This document shows positions 1 through 5,353 of a stretch of DNA of 7,055 bases, one piece after another (position 1 is the stretch's first letter; each line of letters starts with the position of its first letter). Source of the stretch: JBEVEP01 sp040512755 (GTDB lineage: Bacteria > Pseudomonadota > Alphaproteobacteria > Rhizobiales > Rhizobiaceae); the NCBI GenBank assembly GCA_040512755.1, contig JBEVEP010000402.1, positions 1 to 7,055 of the forward strand. The letters are read 5' to 3'. The position numbers and the translations under genes are program-made. The notes beneath the pieces are model-generated. The model searched no databases. It worked only from the letters and a program-made list of their open reading frames with translations, and was not told where the DNA came from.

Positions 1-972
1 TTTCACTTCCCCGTTCCTGCTGCGGATTGCCGGGTCGGGAATGAAGCGGGCGGGCAGCGTGATCTTTCCGGTCCAGCTATCCGACAGCGAGGCCCAGATG
101 CCGTCGTTGATGTAGAGGCGCCTGCCCTTTCGCAGAAGCACGCGTACGATCAGCGAAAACGCCTTCGCAACGATCACCCTGCCCGGCTCCGCCACCAGCG
201 GCACATCGTCGAACTGGTACTCGCTGATGTCGCTGCGAAGCCGCGACATGATCTGTCCGATGGAGGGCATTTCCGCCTTTTTCCGGTTCGGGTCATGTCC
301 ATACTCGGCCGGGAACCCGCCTCCGACATCGAGCCCGGCCAGCGGCGGCTCCATCCGGTTACGGATCCAGTCGGCGGAAGCCAGCGCCCGCTCATACGTG
401 TCGGGATCCTCAATCTGGCTGCCGACGTGAAAAGCAATACCCACCTTGTAGCCGGTGCGATGCAGCCGGTCGGCCAGTTCCACCGCATAAGCCGGACCAG
501 CGCCGAATTTTTTCGACAGCTCGTAGGCCGCCGATCCCTTGGTTTGAATGCGAACAAAGACCGTGATCGCTCCGGGATCGATATCGAGTGCGCGCACCAC
601 GCGCGTCAGTTTCGTCACTTCGTCTTCGTGATCGATGGCGATGACGCGGATGCCGTATTTTTCCAGAGCAAGCCGGATATCGGACTGTGCCTTTATCGGG
701 TGCATGTAGAGCATCTCGGCATCCGGCGCGACCGCTCGCACTGCCTCGAACTCGGCCGGCGATGCTACGTCGAAGGCCGTCACGCCCGCTTCCGACAACG
801 TTTTGAGTACCAGCCTTTCGCCGTTCGTCTTTACCGCATAGGCCGTCTTGCCGGGAAACATGCCCATGAATTGCCGGCAGTCTGCTTTCAGCACTTCTGG
901 CCGGAAGCAATAGATCGGATCGTCAGGGCGAAGCGCAAGGGCTGCCTCGTGCGCGGTATCGAATCGTTGCAT
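1..972 (-). CDS. Fold-III PLP-dependent decarboxylase (ornithine/lysine/DAP decarboxylase superfamily), 3' end outside window
   Basis: The visible 324 residues begin at the ATG at 972, preceded by a GGAGGG ribosome binding site three bases away. The frame stays open to base 1, so the gene is cut by the window edge. The family decarboxylates basic amino acids (ornithine, lysine, arginine or diaminopimelate) with pyridoxal phosphate in the cytoplasm, feeding polyamine or lysine metabolism. Seen in the sequence: YAVKTN with the PLP lysine at K48, a KKFG motif at 154-157, FHVGSQ with the ring-stacking histidine at H182, the glycine-rich phosphate loop DVGGGFP (215-221) and EPGR (262-265). These appear in the order expected for the alanine racemase-like barrel. 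The C-terminal beta domain, which carries the catalytic Cys-Asp motif and helps set substrate choice, is mostly missing, so the substrate cannot be decided. It is divergent from the EamA exporter across 456 bp. The superfamily call is firm; the exact enzyme is not. Confidence 0.9.
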   Translation of the reverse strand, partial: MQRFDTAHEAALALRPDDPIYCFRPEVLKADCRQFMGMFPGKTAYAVKTNGERLVLKTLSEAGVTAFDVASPAEFEAVRAVAPDAEMLYMHPIKAQSDIRLALEKYGIRVIAIDHEDEVTKLTRVVRALDIDPGAITVFVRIQTKGSAAYELSKKFGAGPAYAVELADRLHRTGYKVGIAFHVGSQIEDPDTYERALASADWIRNRMEPPLAGLDVGGGFPAEYGHDPNRKKAEMPSIGQIMSRLRSDISEYQFDDVPLVAEPGRVIVAKAFSLIVRVLLRKGRRLYINDGIWASLSDSWTGKITLPARFIPDPAIRSRNGEVK

Positions 973-1096
973 GAGCCCTCCAGACACAGAGTCGCCGAGG
1001 TGAAGCGATTCGGCGGCCGATCATGCGCTGACCTTAAAGCGCAATCCAGCGCAAGACCGACCGGCCTGTTCGTATCGCGGCCCGAGCGCGCGAAAC

Positions 1097-1148
1097 CTAG
1101 CGCATCGGCCCGAAAATCGGAATCGATTTCGGAAAGCACGATGCGTAG
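1097..1148. repeat. Hairpin module 1 of intergenic mosaic repeat
   Basis: Outer arms CGCATCG (1101-1107) and CGATGCG (1139-1145) are perfect complements, extended by CTA/TAG (1097-1099 and 1146-1148) past one bulged base. Inner arms CCGAAAATCG (1110-1119) and CGATTTCGG (1124-1132) pair with one bulge. The wording resembles short palindromic intergenic elements that recur in rhizobial genomes (RIME-like); family membership is from memory and was not checked. Confidence 0.65.
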
Positions 1149-1160
1149 ATTTCAAGAAGA

Positions 1161-1205
1161 GCTACAGCGTCCTTGCGCGTCCGACATGACGCGCGGCGCT
1201 GTAGC
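1161..1205. repeat. Hairpin module 2 of intergenic mosaic repeat (GCTACAGCG/CGCTGTAGC)
   Basis: Outer arms GCTACAGCG (1161-1169) and CGCTGTAGC (1197-1205) are a perfect 9-bp inverted repeat. Inner arms GCGCGTC (1175-1181) and GACGCGC (1188-1194) are a perfect 7-bp inverted repeat around the six-base loop CGACAT. The two stems are separated by an asymmetric internal loop (TCCTT opposite GG). This stem recurs between genes in rhizobia, by recollection. There is no T-tract, so it is not a typical intrinsic terminator. Confidence 0.75.
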
Positions 1206-1214
1206 GTATGACCA

Positions 1215-1235
1215 CCAAAAGTGGAACCACTTTGG
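1215..1235. repeat. Hairpin module 3 (CCAAAAGTGG/CCACTTTGG)
   Basis: CCAAAAGTGG (1215-1224) and CCACTTTGG (1227-1235) are complementary apart from one extra A, with a two-base spacer. The element follows module 2 after nine bases and completes a three-hairpin chain. It resembles another common rhizobial intergenic palindrome (inference from memory). Confidence 0.5.
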
Positions 1236-1428
1236 GAAGGGGTTGGGCTGAAATTCGCGGCCCTCGACGTACACAGTCCTTGCCGCTTCGTGTGCATGCT
1301 GCTGCAGCAGTCTCCGCATCGTGGTCCAAGCCAATCCGGCGTGGGCATCGTATGGACGCTGCTCAGGAAACAGGTGGCGCAGAAGCCCTGCCCCGCCTAT
1401 CCCTGCGTTCCTTCAACAGGACACAGCG

Positions 1429-2343
1429 ATGACGACCGACACTATCAAGCCCGTTCAACTGACAATGAGCGCGAAGCAGTGGCTCATGCTCCTGTGCCTC
1501 GGCGCGATCTGGGGCGGCTCGTTCTTTTTCGCCCGTATTGCCGTCGCCGAGATTCCACCGCTCGCGCTCGTCTTGTTCCGGGTCTCGATCGCCGCGCTGG
1601 CGTTGCACCTCTATCTTGCAATGCGCGGCCCTTCGCTGCGGCTAGCGATCCCCCATGCGGCAAGCTTCGTCGCGCTCGCCTGCCTCAACAACATCATTCC
1701 GTTCTCGTTGATCTTCCTCGGCCAGACCGAACTCGGCGCCGGCCTCGCTTCGGTGCTGAATGCCACAACACCCTTCTGGACCGTGCTGATCGCCAACGCC
1801 TTCACACGCGACGAAAAACTCTCCTGGAACAAGATCGCAGGCATTGTGCTCGGCATTGCCGGGACCGCAATCATGATCGGCCCTGGTCTGCTTGCCGGCA
1901 TCGGCGGCCCCGCCTGGGCAAAGTTCGCCCTCATAGGAGCCTCGGTTTCCTATGGCTGCGCAAGCGTGTATGCAAAGCGCTTCCGGTTTCTTCCGCCGAC
2001 AATCATCGCGACCGGACAGCTGACGGCGTCCACCGTGATCATGCTTCCTGTGGTGCTGACACTTTACGGCAGCGCCGAACTGCTCACCGCAAGTGCGCCG
2101 GTGTGGGCCTCGGTTCTCGCACTCGCACTGCTGTCCACGGCCTTCGCCTATATCCTGTACTTCAGGTTGATCGCCTCAGCCGGCGCGATCAACGCGTCGC
2201 TGGTTACGCTCATCGTGCCGGTCAGCGCCATCCTTCTTGGAGCGCTGTTCCTCGGCGAAAGGTTGGAACCGTTCGAATTTGCCGGCATGGCCTTGATCGG
2301 GTTCGGCCTTGTTACAATCGACGGACGACTGCTGCGTCGCTAA
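1429..2343 (+). CDS. EamA-family (DMT superfamily) transporter
   Basis: A 304-residue inner-membrane protein of the drug/metabolite transporter superfamily, whose members usually export amino acids, metabolites or toxic compounds. Ten hydrophobic segments form two EamA repeats, roughly 15-150 and 163-300. The first repeat opens with the family-typical stretch WLMLLCLGAIWGGSFFFARI (18-37). The second contains STAFAYILYFRLIASAGA (236-253), and near its end the acidic GERLEP pattern (276-281) preceding the last helix. I chose the ATG at 1429 because an AGGACA-like site lies just upstream and the residues before it (frame open from 1321) are not membrane-like and belong to intergenic DNA. The length is normal for the family. 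The substrate cannot be read from sequence. It is divergent from the PLP decarboxylase, so export of an amine or amino acid is conceivable but speculative. No clear T-tailed terminator follows; an imperfect inverted repeat lies at 2369-2450. Confidence 0.9.
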   Translation: MTTDTIKPVQLTMSAKQWLMLLCLGAIWGGSFFFARIAVAEIPPLALVLFRVSIAALALHLYLAMRGPSLRLAIPHAASFVALACLNNIIPFSLIFLGQTELGAGLASVLNATTPFWTVLIANAFTRDEKLSWNKIAGIVLGIAGTAIMIGPGLLAGIGGPAWAKFALIGASVSYGCASVYAKRFRFLPPTIIATGQLTASTVIMLPVVLTLYGSAELLTASAPVWASVLALALLSTAFAYILYFRLIASAGAINASLVTLIVPVSAILLGALFLGERLEPFEFAGMALIGFGLVTIDGRLLRR

Positions 2344-2368
2344 ATGTATTGGAAGGGTGGTGCACACT

Positions 2369-2450
2369 TCACTGATCAAAAACCACCACCGTTTGGACAG
2401 GTCGCCAGACTGGAAATCCACAATCCGGATACCCGCCTTTTGGTCAGTGA
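2369..2450. repeat. Widely spaced inverted repeat downstream of eamA
   Basis: TCACTGATCAAAA (2369-2381) and TTTTGGTCAGTGA (2438-2450) are complementary at 12 of 13 positions, and the single mismatch is a T-G pair. One further base pair (2368/2451) extends them to 14. The arms enclose 56 bp. It lies 25 bases after the eamA stop codon and before the small gene's promoter region. It could be a transcript-end structure or a relic of a small mobile element; nothing decides between them. Confidence 0.45.
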
Positions 2451-2520
2451 AAACAAGGGTTAACGGCCACAAAAAGGTCGAAATTTTCACAATCTTGTCG
2501 CATTGCAGCACATTTTCTTC

Positions 2521-2548
2521 TTGCCTGTTGCAGAAATGTTTCTAGATT
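2521..2548 (+). promoter_or_regulatory. Candidate sigma70-type promoter of the 28-aa gene
   Basis: CTTGCC/TTGCCT (-35, 2521-2526) and TAGATT (-10, 2543-2548) are separated by 16 bp. The -10 element ends 16 bases before the Shine-Dalgarno sequence. An AGAAA-TG-TTTCT palindrome (2532-2543) sits between the two elements and could be an operator. The match is moderate and purely by eye. Confidence 0.35.
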
Positions 2549-2581
2549 CAGCCTCCGTTGATACAAAGAGGAGGCTATGCC

Positions 2582-2668
2582 ATGGGACTGACACGGCCTA
2601 TCAACGCTCTGATGATGTGTGCTGCGTTCGCCTTTATCGGCGCCCTCATTATGGGAGTTCTCCCATAA
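2582..2668 (+). CDS. 28-residue small hydrophobic (putative membrane) protein
   Basis: A short frame begins MGLTRPINALMM, continues with the hydrophobic stretch CAAFAFIGALIMGVL (13-27) and ends in proline. It would fit a single inner-membrane helix with a short, positively charged N-terminus (R5). The evidence that it is a gene is contextual. AAAGAGGAGG (2565-2574) gives a near-ideal ribosome binding site seven bases before the ATG. A promoter-like element lies upstream, and a strong intrinsic terminator follows 33 bases after the stop, so it looks like a complete monocistronic unit. I have an impression of similar tiny proteins in rhizobia but know no function. An overlapping ATG at 2577 opens a four-codon frame (2577-2591), but it is too close to the ribosome binding site to be the main start. 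It converges on metF. Homologues and function are unverified. Confidence 0.7.
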   Translation: MGLTRPINALMMCAAFAFIGALIMGVLP

Positions 2669-2701
2669 GCCGATAGCGGTGATATCCCCCTCAATCTTCC
2701 G

Positions 2702-2730
2702 AAAGGCCGGGTCCTAGTCCCGGCCTTTTG
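2702..2730 (+). terminator. Rho-independent terminator of the small gene
   Basis: A perfect 10-bp stem AAAGGCCGGG (2702-2711) / CCCGGCCTTT (2719-2728) encloses the loop TCCTAGT and runs into TTTT followed by G. The GC-rich core and A/T-flanked base are textbook. The T-tract favours the plus strand, so it most likely ends the 28-aa gene transcript, although it could also help end readthrough from metF. Confidence 0.88.
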
Positions 2731-2754
2731 CTTGTGTAGAGTTTTCGTTTTGAC

Positions 2755-2798
2755 GCAATTCCGGACGGAAAACCGGTTTCCACTTTTCCTGGAATTGC
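2755..2798. repeat. Palindromic intergenic repeat abutting the metF stop codon
   Basis: Arms GCAATTCC (2755-2762) and GGAATTGC (2791-2798) form a perfect 8-bp stem. Inside lies a second palindromic block, GGAAAACCGGTTTCC (2767-2781), followed by an AC-TTTTCC tract. The element ends on the base before the metF stop codon (TGA, 2801-2799 on the minus strand). It resembles a short repeat frequent at gene ends in Mesorhizobium/Rhizobium relatives (from memory). It may act as an mRNA 3'-end structure for metF. Confidence 0.7.
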
Positions 2799-3725
2799 TC
2801 AGGCCGCCGCTGAAGCAGCGCCCGCAGCCGGTTCACATGCGTCGGCCCGAATGCCGATCATGTGGCATACTGCGAAGACGAGGTCCGAGCGGTTCATCGT
2901 GTAGAAATGGAAGTCAGCCACGCCGCGCTCGACCAGGTCATGGACCTGTTCGGCCGCGACCGCCGCCGCGACCAGTGCATGAGTTTGCGGGTCCTTCTCC
3001 AAGCCATCGAAGCGCTCGGCCAGCCATGACGGCACATGCGCCCCGCAGCGTGAGGAGAAGTTGGTAACCTGCGCGAAATTGTGCACCGGCAGGATGCCGG
3101 GCACGATGGGAATGTAAATGCCCGCGCGCCGCGCGCGCTCGACATATTGCTCGTAGAGGTCGTTGTCGAAGAAGAACTGGGTAATGGCGCGGGTCGCCCC
3201 GTTGTCGACCTTCCGCTTCAGCATGTCGATGTCTGTCGCGAAATCCGGGCTTTCGGGATGCTTTTCCGGATAGGCGGCGACGGAAATATCGAAATCGCCC
3301 AAGCTTCTCAGCGCTCCGACCAGTTCCGCACCATTGGCGTATCCGCCCGGGTGAGGACGATAGTGCGCGCCGACGCCCTCGGCCGGATCGCCACGAAGGG
3401 CGACGAAATGCGTCACCCCCATTTCAACGAAATCGGCGATCACCTTGTCGACGGCTTCACGGGTCGCGTCGACGCACGTCAGATGCGCGGCGGGCGTCAG
3501 CCCGGTTTCGTTGCGTATGCGGCTGACTGTCCGCGCGGTGCGTTCGCGCGTCGAACCGCCTGCGCCGTACGTCACTGAAACGAACCGCGGCCGCAGCCGC
3601 TCGAGACGAGTCACCGTGTCCCAAAGCCGCCCCTCCATCTCGTCGGTCTTGGGCGGGAAGAACTCGAACGACACGCGAACCTTGTCGCCTATGTCCGGCC
3701 GGCGGGAAAAGCGGAACTGGGACAT
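2799..3725 (-). CDS. metF: Methylenetetrahydrofolate reductase
   Basis: This 308-residue cytoplasmic flavoenzyme reduces 5,10-methylene-THF to 5-methyl-THF, the methyl donor for methionine synthase. The family motifs are all present in order: SFEFFPPKT (19-27, with the catalytic glutamate equivalent at E21), TYGAGGST (52-59), HLTCVDA (81-87), ALRGDP (109-114, with the FAD-contacting aspartate D113), AYPEKHPES (151-159), QFFFDND (183-189) and FYTMNR (274-279). The length matches bacterial MetF. I chose the ATG at 3725 because homology begins right after it and it overlaps the upstream regulator's TGA by one base (TGATG), implying translational coupling. The frame stays open to 3887, but that part is out-of-frame coding DNA of the regulator. 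The last ten or so residues (AAGAASAAA-like) are a low-complexity alanine tail. No metH follows; a palindromic repeat and a convergent small gene lie downstream. Confidence 0.97.
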   Translation of the reverse strand: MSQFRFSRRPDIGDKVRVSFEFFPPKTDEMEGRLWDTVTRLERLRPRFVSVTYGAGGSTRERTARTVSRIRNETGLTPAAHLTCVDATREAVDKVIADFVEMGVTHFVALRGDPAEGVGAHYRPHPGGYANGAELVGALRSLGDFDISVAAYPEKHPESPDFATDIDMLKRKVDNGATRAITQFFFDNDLYEQYVERARRAGIYIPIVPGILPVHNFAQVTNFSSRCGAHVPSWLAERFDGLEKDPQTHALVAAAVAAEQVHDLVERGVADFHFYTMNRSDLVFAVCHMIGIRADACEPAAGAASAAA

Positions 3726-4744
3726 CAGGCTATTTCCTTCTGGGTTGCGGCGGTCACGAATGGATCGGCAATCAGCATGCGGCGGTCGCGGCCAAGCCAA
3801 AGCTTCACCGTAAGCTTTGCGTTGTTGGCGCCACGCGGTTCGAACGTTTCCGTTTCCTTGAGGTCGAGCCCGGCCTCCGCAAACCACTCCGCAATCTGCC
3901 GATCGGCGAAGCCCAAGCGGGCATGGGCGTGCTCGTCCCGCAGAAATTCCAGCGAATGCGGCGCGAAATCGACGATCAGCAGGCGTCCGGCAGGCCGCAG
4001 CAGCCGGGCCGCCTCCTTGATCGCAAGCTGCGGATCATCGAGGTAATGCAACACCTGATGGATGGTGACGAGATCGTAGGCATCGCGTTCTACGGGCGGC
4101 GCATAGACATCGCCCTGCCGCACTTGCGCATTCGAGATCCCTGCCCTGTCGAGGTTGGCCCGCGCGACCGTGAGCATCTCGCGCGAGAGGTCGATGCCGA
4201 CGCCACGCCGGTAGAGCGGCGCAAACAGTTCGAGCAGCCGCCCGGTGCCCGTTCCAAGGTCGAGCATGGCCTGGAACGGTCGTTTCCCGACAATTCGCTT
4301 CAGCGCCGCTTCCACCGACTCGTCCGGCACGTGCAGCGAGCGGATATGGTCCCAACTCGCGGCGTTCTCGCTGAAATAGCTCGCGGCCCGCTCCTGTCGC
4401 TTGCGCTTCACCGAGTTGAGGCGCTCCAGATCGCGCTCGAGCTGCGGGTCGCTGAGATGCACGCGGGACACGAGCCCTTGCACGAAATCGCGCTCGGTGT
4501 CGGAATCGGAGAGCCGGAAATAGGCCCAGGACCCTTCCTGGTAGCGCCCGATCAGCCCGGCCTCGAGCAGGAGCTTCAGATGCCGCGAAACACGGGGCTG
4601 CGACTGATTGAGGATTTCGGTAAGATCGGAAACGGTGAGATCACCGCGCGACAGCAATGCAAGAATGCGCAACCGGCTGGATTCAGCGGCCGCCTTCAAT
4701 GTATCAACCATCATATCCAGCGTCGCATGCGGTCGGAAGGACAT
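3725..4744 (-). CDS. ArsR-type HTH regulator fused to a SAM-dependent methyltransferase domain (SahR-like)
   Basis: A 339-residue two-domain protein. Residues about 11-80 form an ArsR winged helix (ESSRLRILALLSRGDLTVSDL, then recognition helix SQPRVSRHLKLLLEAGLI at 48-65 and wing residues to about 78). There is no ELCVCD metal box, and I see no cysteine anywhere in the protein, so it is not a thiol-based metal sensor. Residues about 115-320 form a class I methyltransferase fold with motif I LDLGTGTGR (162-170) and the SAM-ribose aspartate in GIDLS (D186). The ATG at 4744 has GGAG six bases upstream; the frame open to 5203 runs antisense through trmO and is not used. It is coupled by TGATG to metF. 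Regulators of this kind linked to the SAM cycle (SahR) respond to S-adenosylhomocysteine, which would suit the methyltransferase-like domain as a sensor. That role here is inference. A candidate operator lies at 4762-4777. Confidence 0.9.
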   Translation of the reverse strand: MSFRPHATLDMMVDTLKAAAESSRLRILALLSRGDLTVSDLTEILNQSQPRVSRHLKLLLEAGLIGRYQEGSWAYFRLSDSDTERDFVQGLVSRVHLSDPQLERDLERLNSVKRKRQERAASYFSENAASWDHIRSLHVPDESVEAALKRIVGKRPFQAMLDLGTGTGRLLELFAPLYRRGVGIDLSREMLTVARANLDRAGISNAQVRQGDVYAPPVERDAYDLVTIHQVLHYLDDPQLAIKEAARLLRPAGRLLIVDFAPHSLEFLRDEHAHARLGFADRQIAEWFAEAGLDLKETETFEPRGANNAKLTVKLWLGRDRRMLIADPFVTAATQKEIA

Positions 4745-4761
4745 TCCAATCTCCAACAGAT

Positions 4762-4777
4762 ATAAACATATCTTTAT
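4762..4777 (-). promoter_or_regulatory. Candidate operator of the ArsR-methyltransferase/metF unit
   Basis: The minus strand reads ATAAAGATATGTTTAT, a 16-bp palindrome with one mismatched pair (ideal ATAAAGATATCTTTAT). It ends 17 bases upstream of the regulator's ATG, upstream of its GGAG site. It lies where a -10 region would be if TTGCAT (minus strand, 4799-4794) is the -35. AT-rich dyads of this shape are typical ArsR-family sites, and I associate ATAAAGATATCTTTAT-like sites with methionine-cycle genes of alphaproteobacteria. Binding is not shown; autorepression is inferred. Confidence 0.6.
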
Positions 4778-4780
4778 GTG

Positions 4781-4811
4781 ATGTCGGACTGACATGCAAC
4801 CCGACATGTCG
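4781..4811. promoter_or_regulatory. GACAT/ATGTC inverted-repeat cluster in the divergent promoter
   Basis: ATGTCGG (4781-4787) and CCGACAT (4801-4807) form a perfect 7-bp inverted repeat with a 13-bp spacer. The right arm is also part of a perfect 10-bp palindrome, CGACATGTCG (4802-4811), and another GACAT lies between at 4791-4795. The cluster sits between the ArsR-regulator operator and the start of trmO, so it could be a second operator or an RNA hairpin in the trmO leader. Confidence 0.4.
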
Positions 4812-4846
4812 TGATTAAACAAGAAAATGGCGCGATGGTGCTCTGC

Positions 4847-5353
4847 ATGGATGAATTCGACAAACGCGACGGCGAAAAGGAACTGCCCTTCGACCCGGCC
4901 AGGATGGCTGGAGACAGCCATGTCGTCTTCATCGGCCGCGTTCATTCGCCGTGGCTGACGCGTGAAGACTGCCCGAAAAACATGAATGCCGCGTGTGAGC
5001 GTGGCCAAGGCGCATCCATCGAAATCGATCCGCTTTACCGGGCCGGGCTCGAAGGCCTCGACCGCTACAGTCATGTCGCGATCCTCACATGGCTCGACCG
5101 CGCGCCGCGCAACATCATTGTGCAAAGACCCCGCCATGCCCTTGTTAGCAAAGGCGTTTTCGCCTTGCGCTCGCCAGCGCGACCAAACCCGGTCGGCATG
5201 CATATTGCGCGCATCGTTTCCTGCGACGCGGCGGCCGGCAGAATTACGCTCGACGCGATTGACGCGCTCGACGAAACCCCCGTCATCGATCTCAAACCCT
5301 ATTTCGCTTCAACCGACGCCATTCCCGAAGCGACCGGAAACCGCGGCGAATGA
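4847..5353 (+). CDS. trmO: tRNA (N6-threonylcarbamoyladenosine(37)-N6)-methyltransferase TrmO (TsaA/UPF0066 family)
   Basis: A 168-residue protein of the TsaA/TrmO family, which uses SAM to methylate t6A37 of certain tRNAs to m6t6A, tuning decoding. Seen motifs: VVFIGRVHSPW (26-36) opening the beta-barrel, GLEGLDRYSHVAILTWLDRA (67-86), GVFALRSPARPNPVGMHIARI (103-123) with the family RPNP core at 112-115, and DALDETPVIDLKPY (139-152). These span the whole domain. The start is uncertain. In-frame GTG at 4811 and ATG at 4835 are alternatives, and none has a good Shine-Dalgarno. I prefer 4847 because what lies upstream overlaps the palindromic promoter region and adds nothing domain-like. It is divergent from the ArsR-methyltransferase/metF unit and overlaps the next gene by four bases. 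In Agrobacterium literature relatives are called VirR; nothing here suggests virulence. Confidence 0.88.
   Translation: MDEFDKRDGEKELPFDPARMAGDSHVVFIGRVHSPWLTREDCPKNMNAACERGQGASIEIDPLYRAGLEGLDRYSHVAILTWLDRAPRNIIVQRPRHALVSKGVFALRSPARPNPVGMHIARIVSCDAAAGRITLDAIDALDETPVIDLKPYFASTDAIPEATGNRGE

Larger units (their letters stand above)
973..1428. other. Divergent intergenic region with mosaic hairpin repeats
   Basis: This 456-bp gap separates the minus-strand decarboxylase from the plus-strand EamA gene and must hold both promoters. I found no confident -35/-10 pair for either. Open frames here are antisense extensions or frame shadows without good start signals. The middle part (1097-1235) is occupied by three consecutive inverted-repeat modules, listed separately. 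The part nearest eamA (1236-1428) shows only a perfect 12-bp palindrome, CTGCTGCAGCAG at 1299-1310, of unknown meaning. Confidence 0.6.

Noticed and set aside
295..1251. Long plus-strand open frame (318 codons)
   Set aside because: It is antisense to the PLP decarboxylase, whose motifs are unmistakable on the other strand; its product has no recognisable domain.
1299..1310. Perfect palindrome CTGCTGCAGCAG upstream of eamA
   Set aside because: It is a short CTG/CAG run that arises easily in GC-rich DNA, and its position gives no promoter geometry.
1221..2375. Plus-strand open frame of 384 codons overlapping eamA
   Set aside because: It is a +1-type shadow of eamA, arginine-rich and without membrane segments, whereas the eamA frame has ten clear helices.
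3726..3887. N-terminal extension of metF
   Set aside because: Homology starts at the ATG at 3725. The extension is out-of-frame coding sequence of the ArsR-methyltransferase gene.
3923..4765. Plus-strand 280-codon frame
   Set aside because: It is antisense to the regulator/methyltransferase gene and shows no motifs.
4745..5203. N-terminal extension of the ArsR-methyltransferase protein
   Set aside because: It runs antisense through trmO and across the operator. The ATG at 4744 has a good GGAG site and starts just before the HTH domain.
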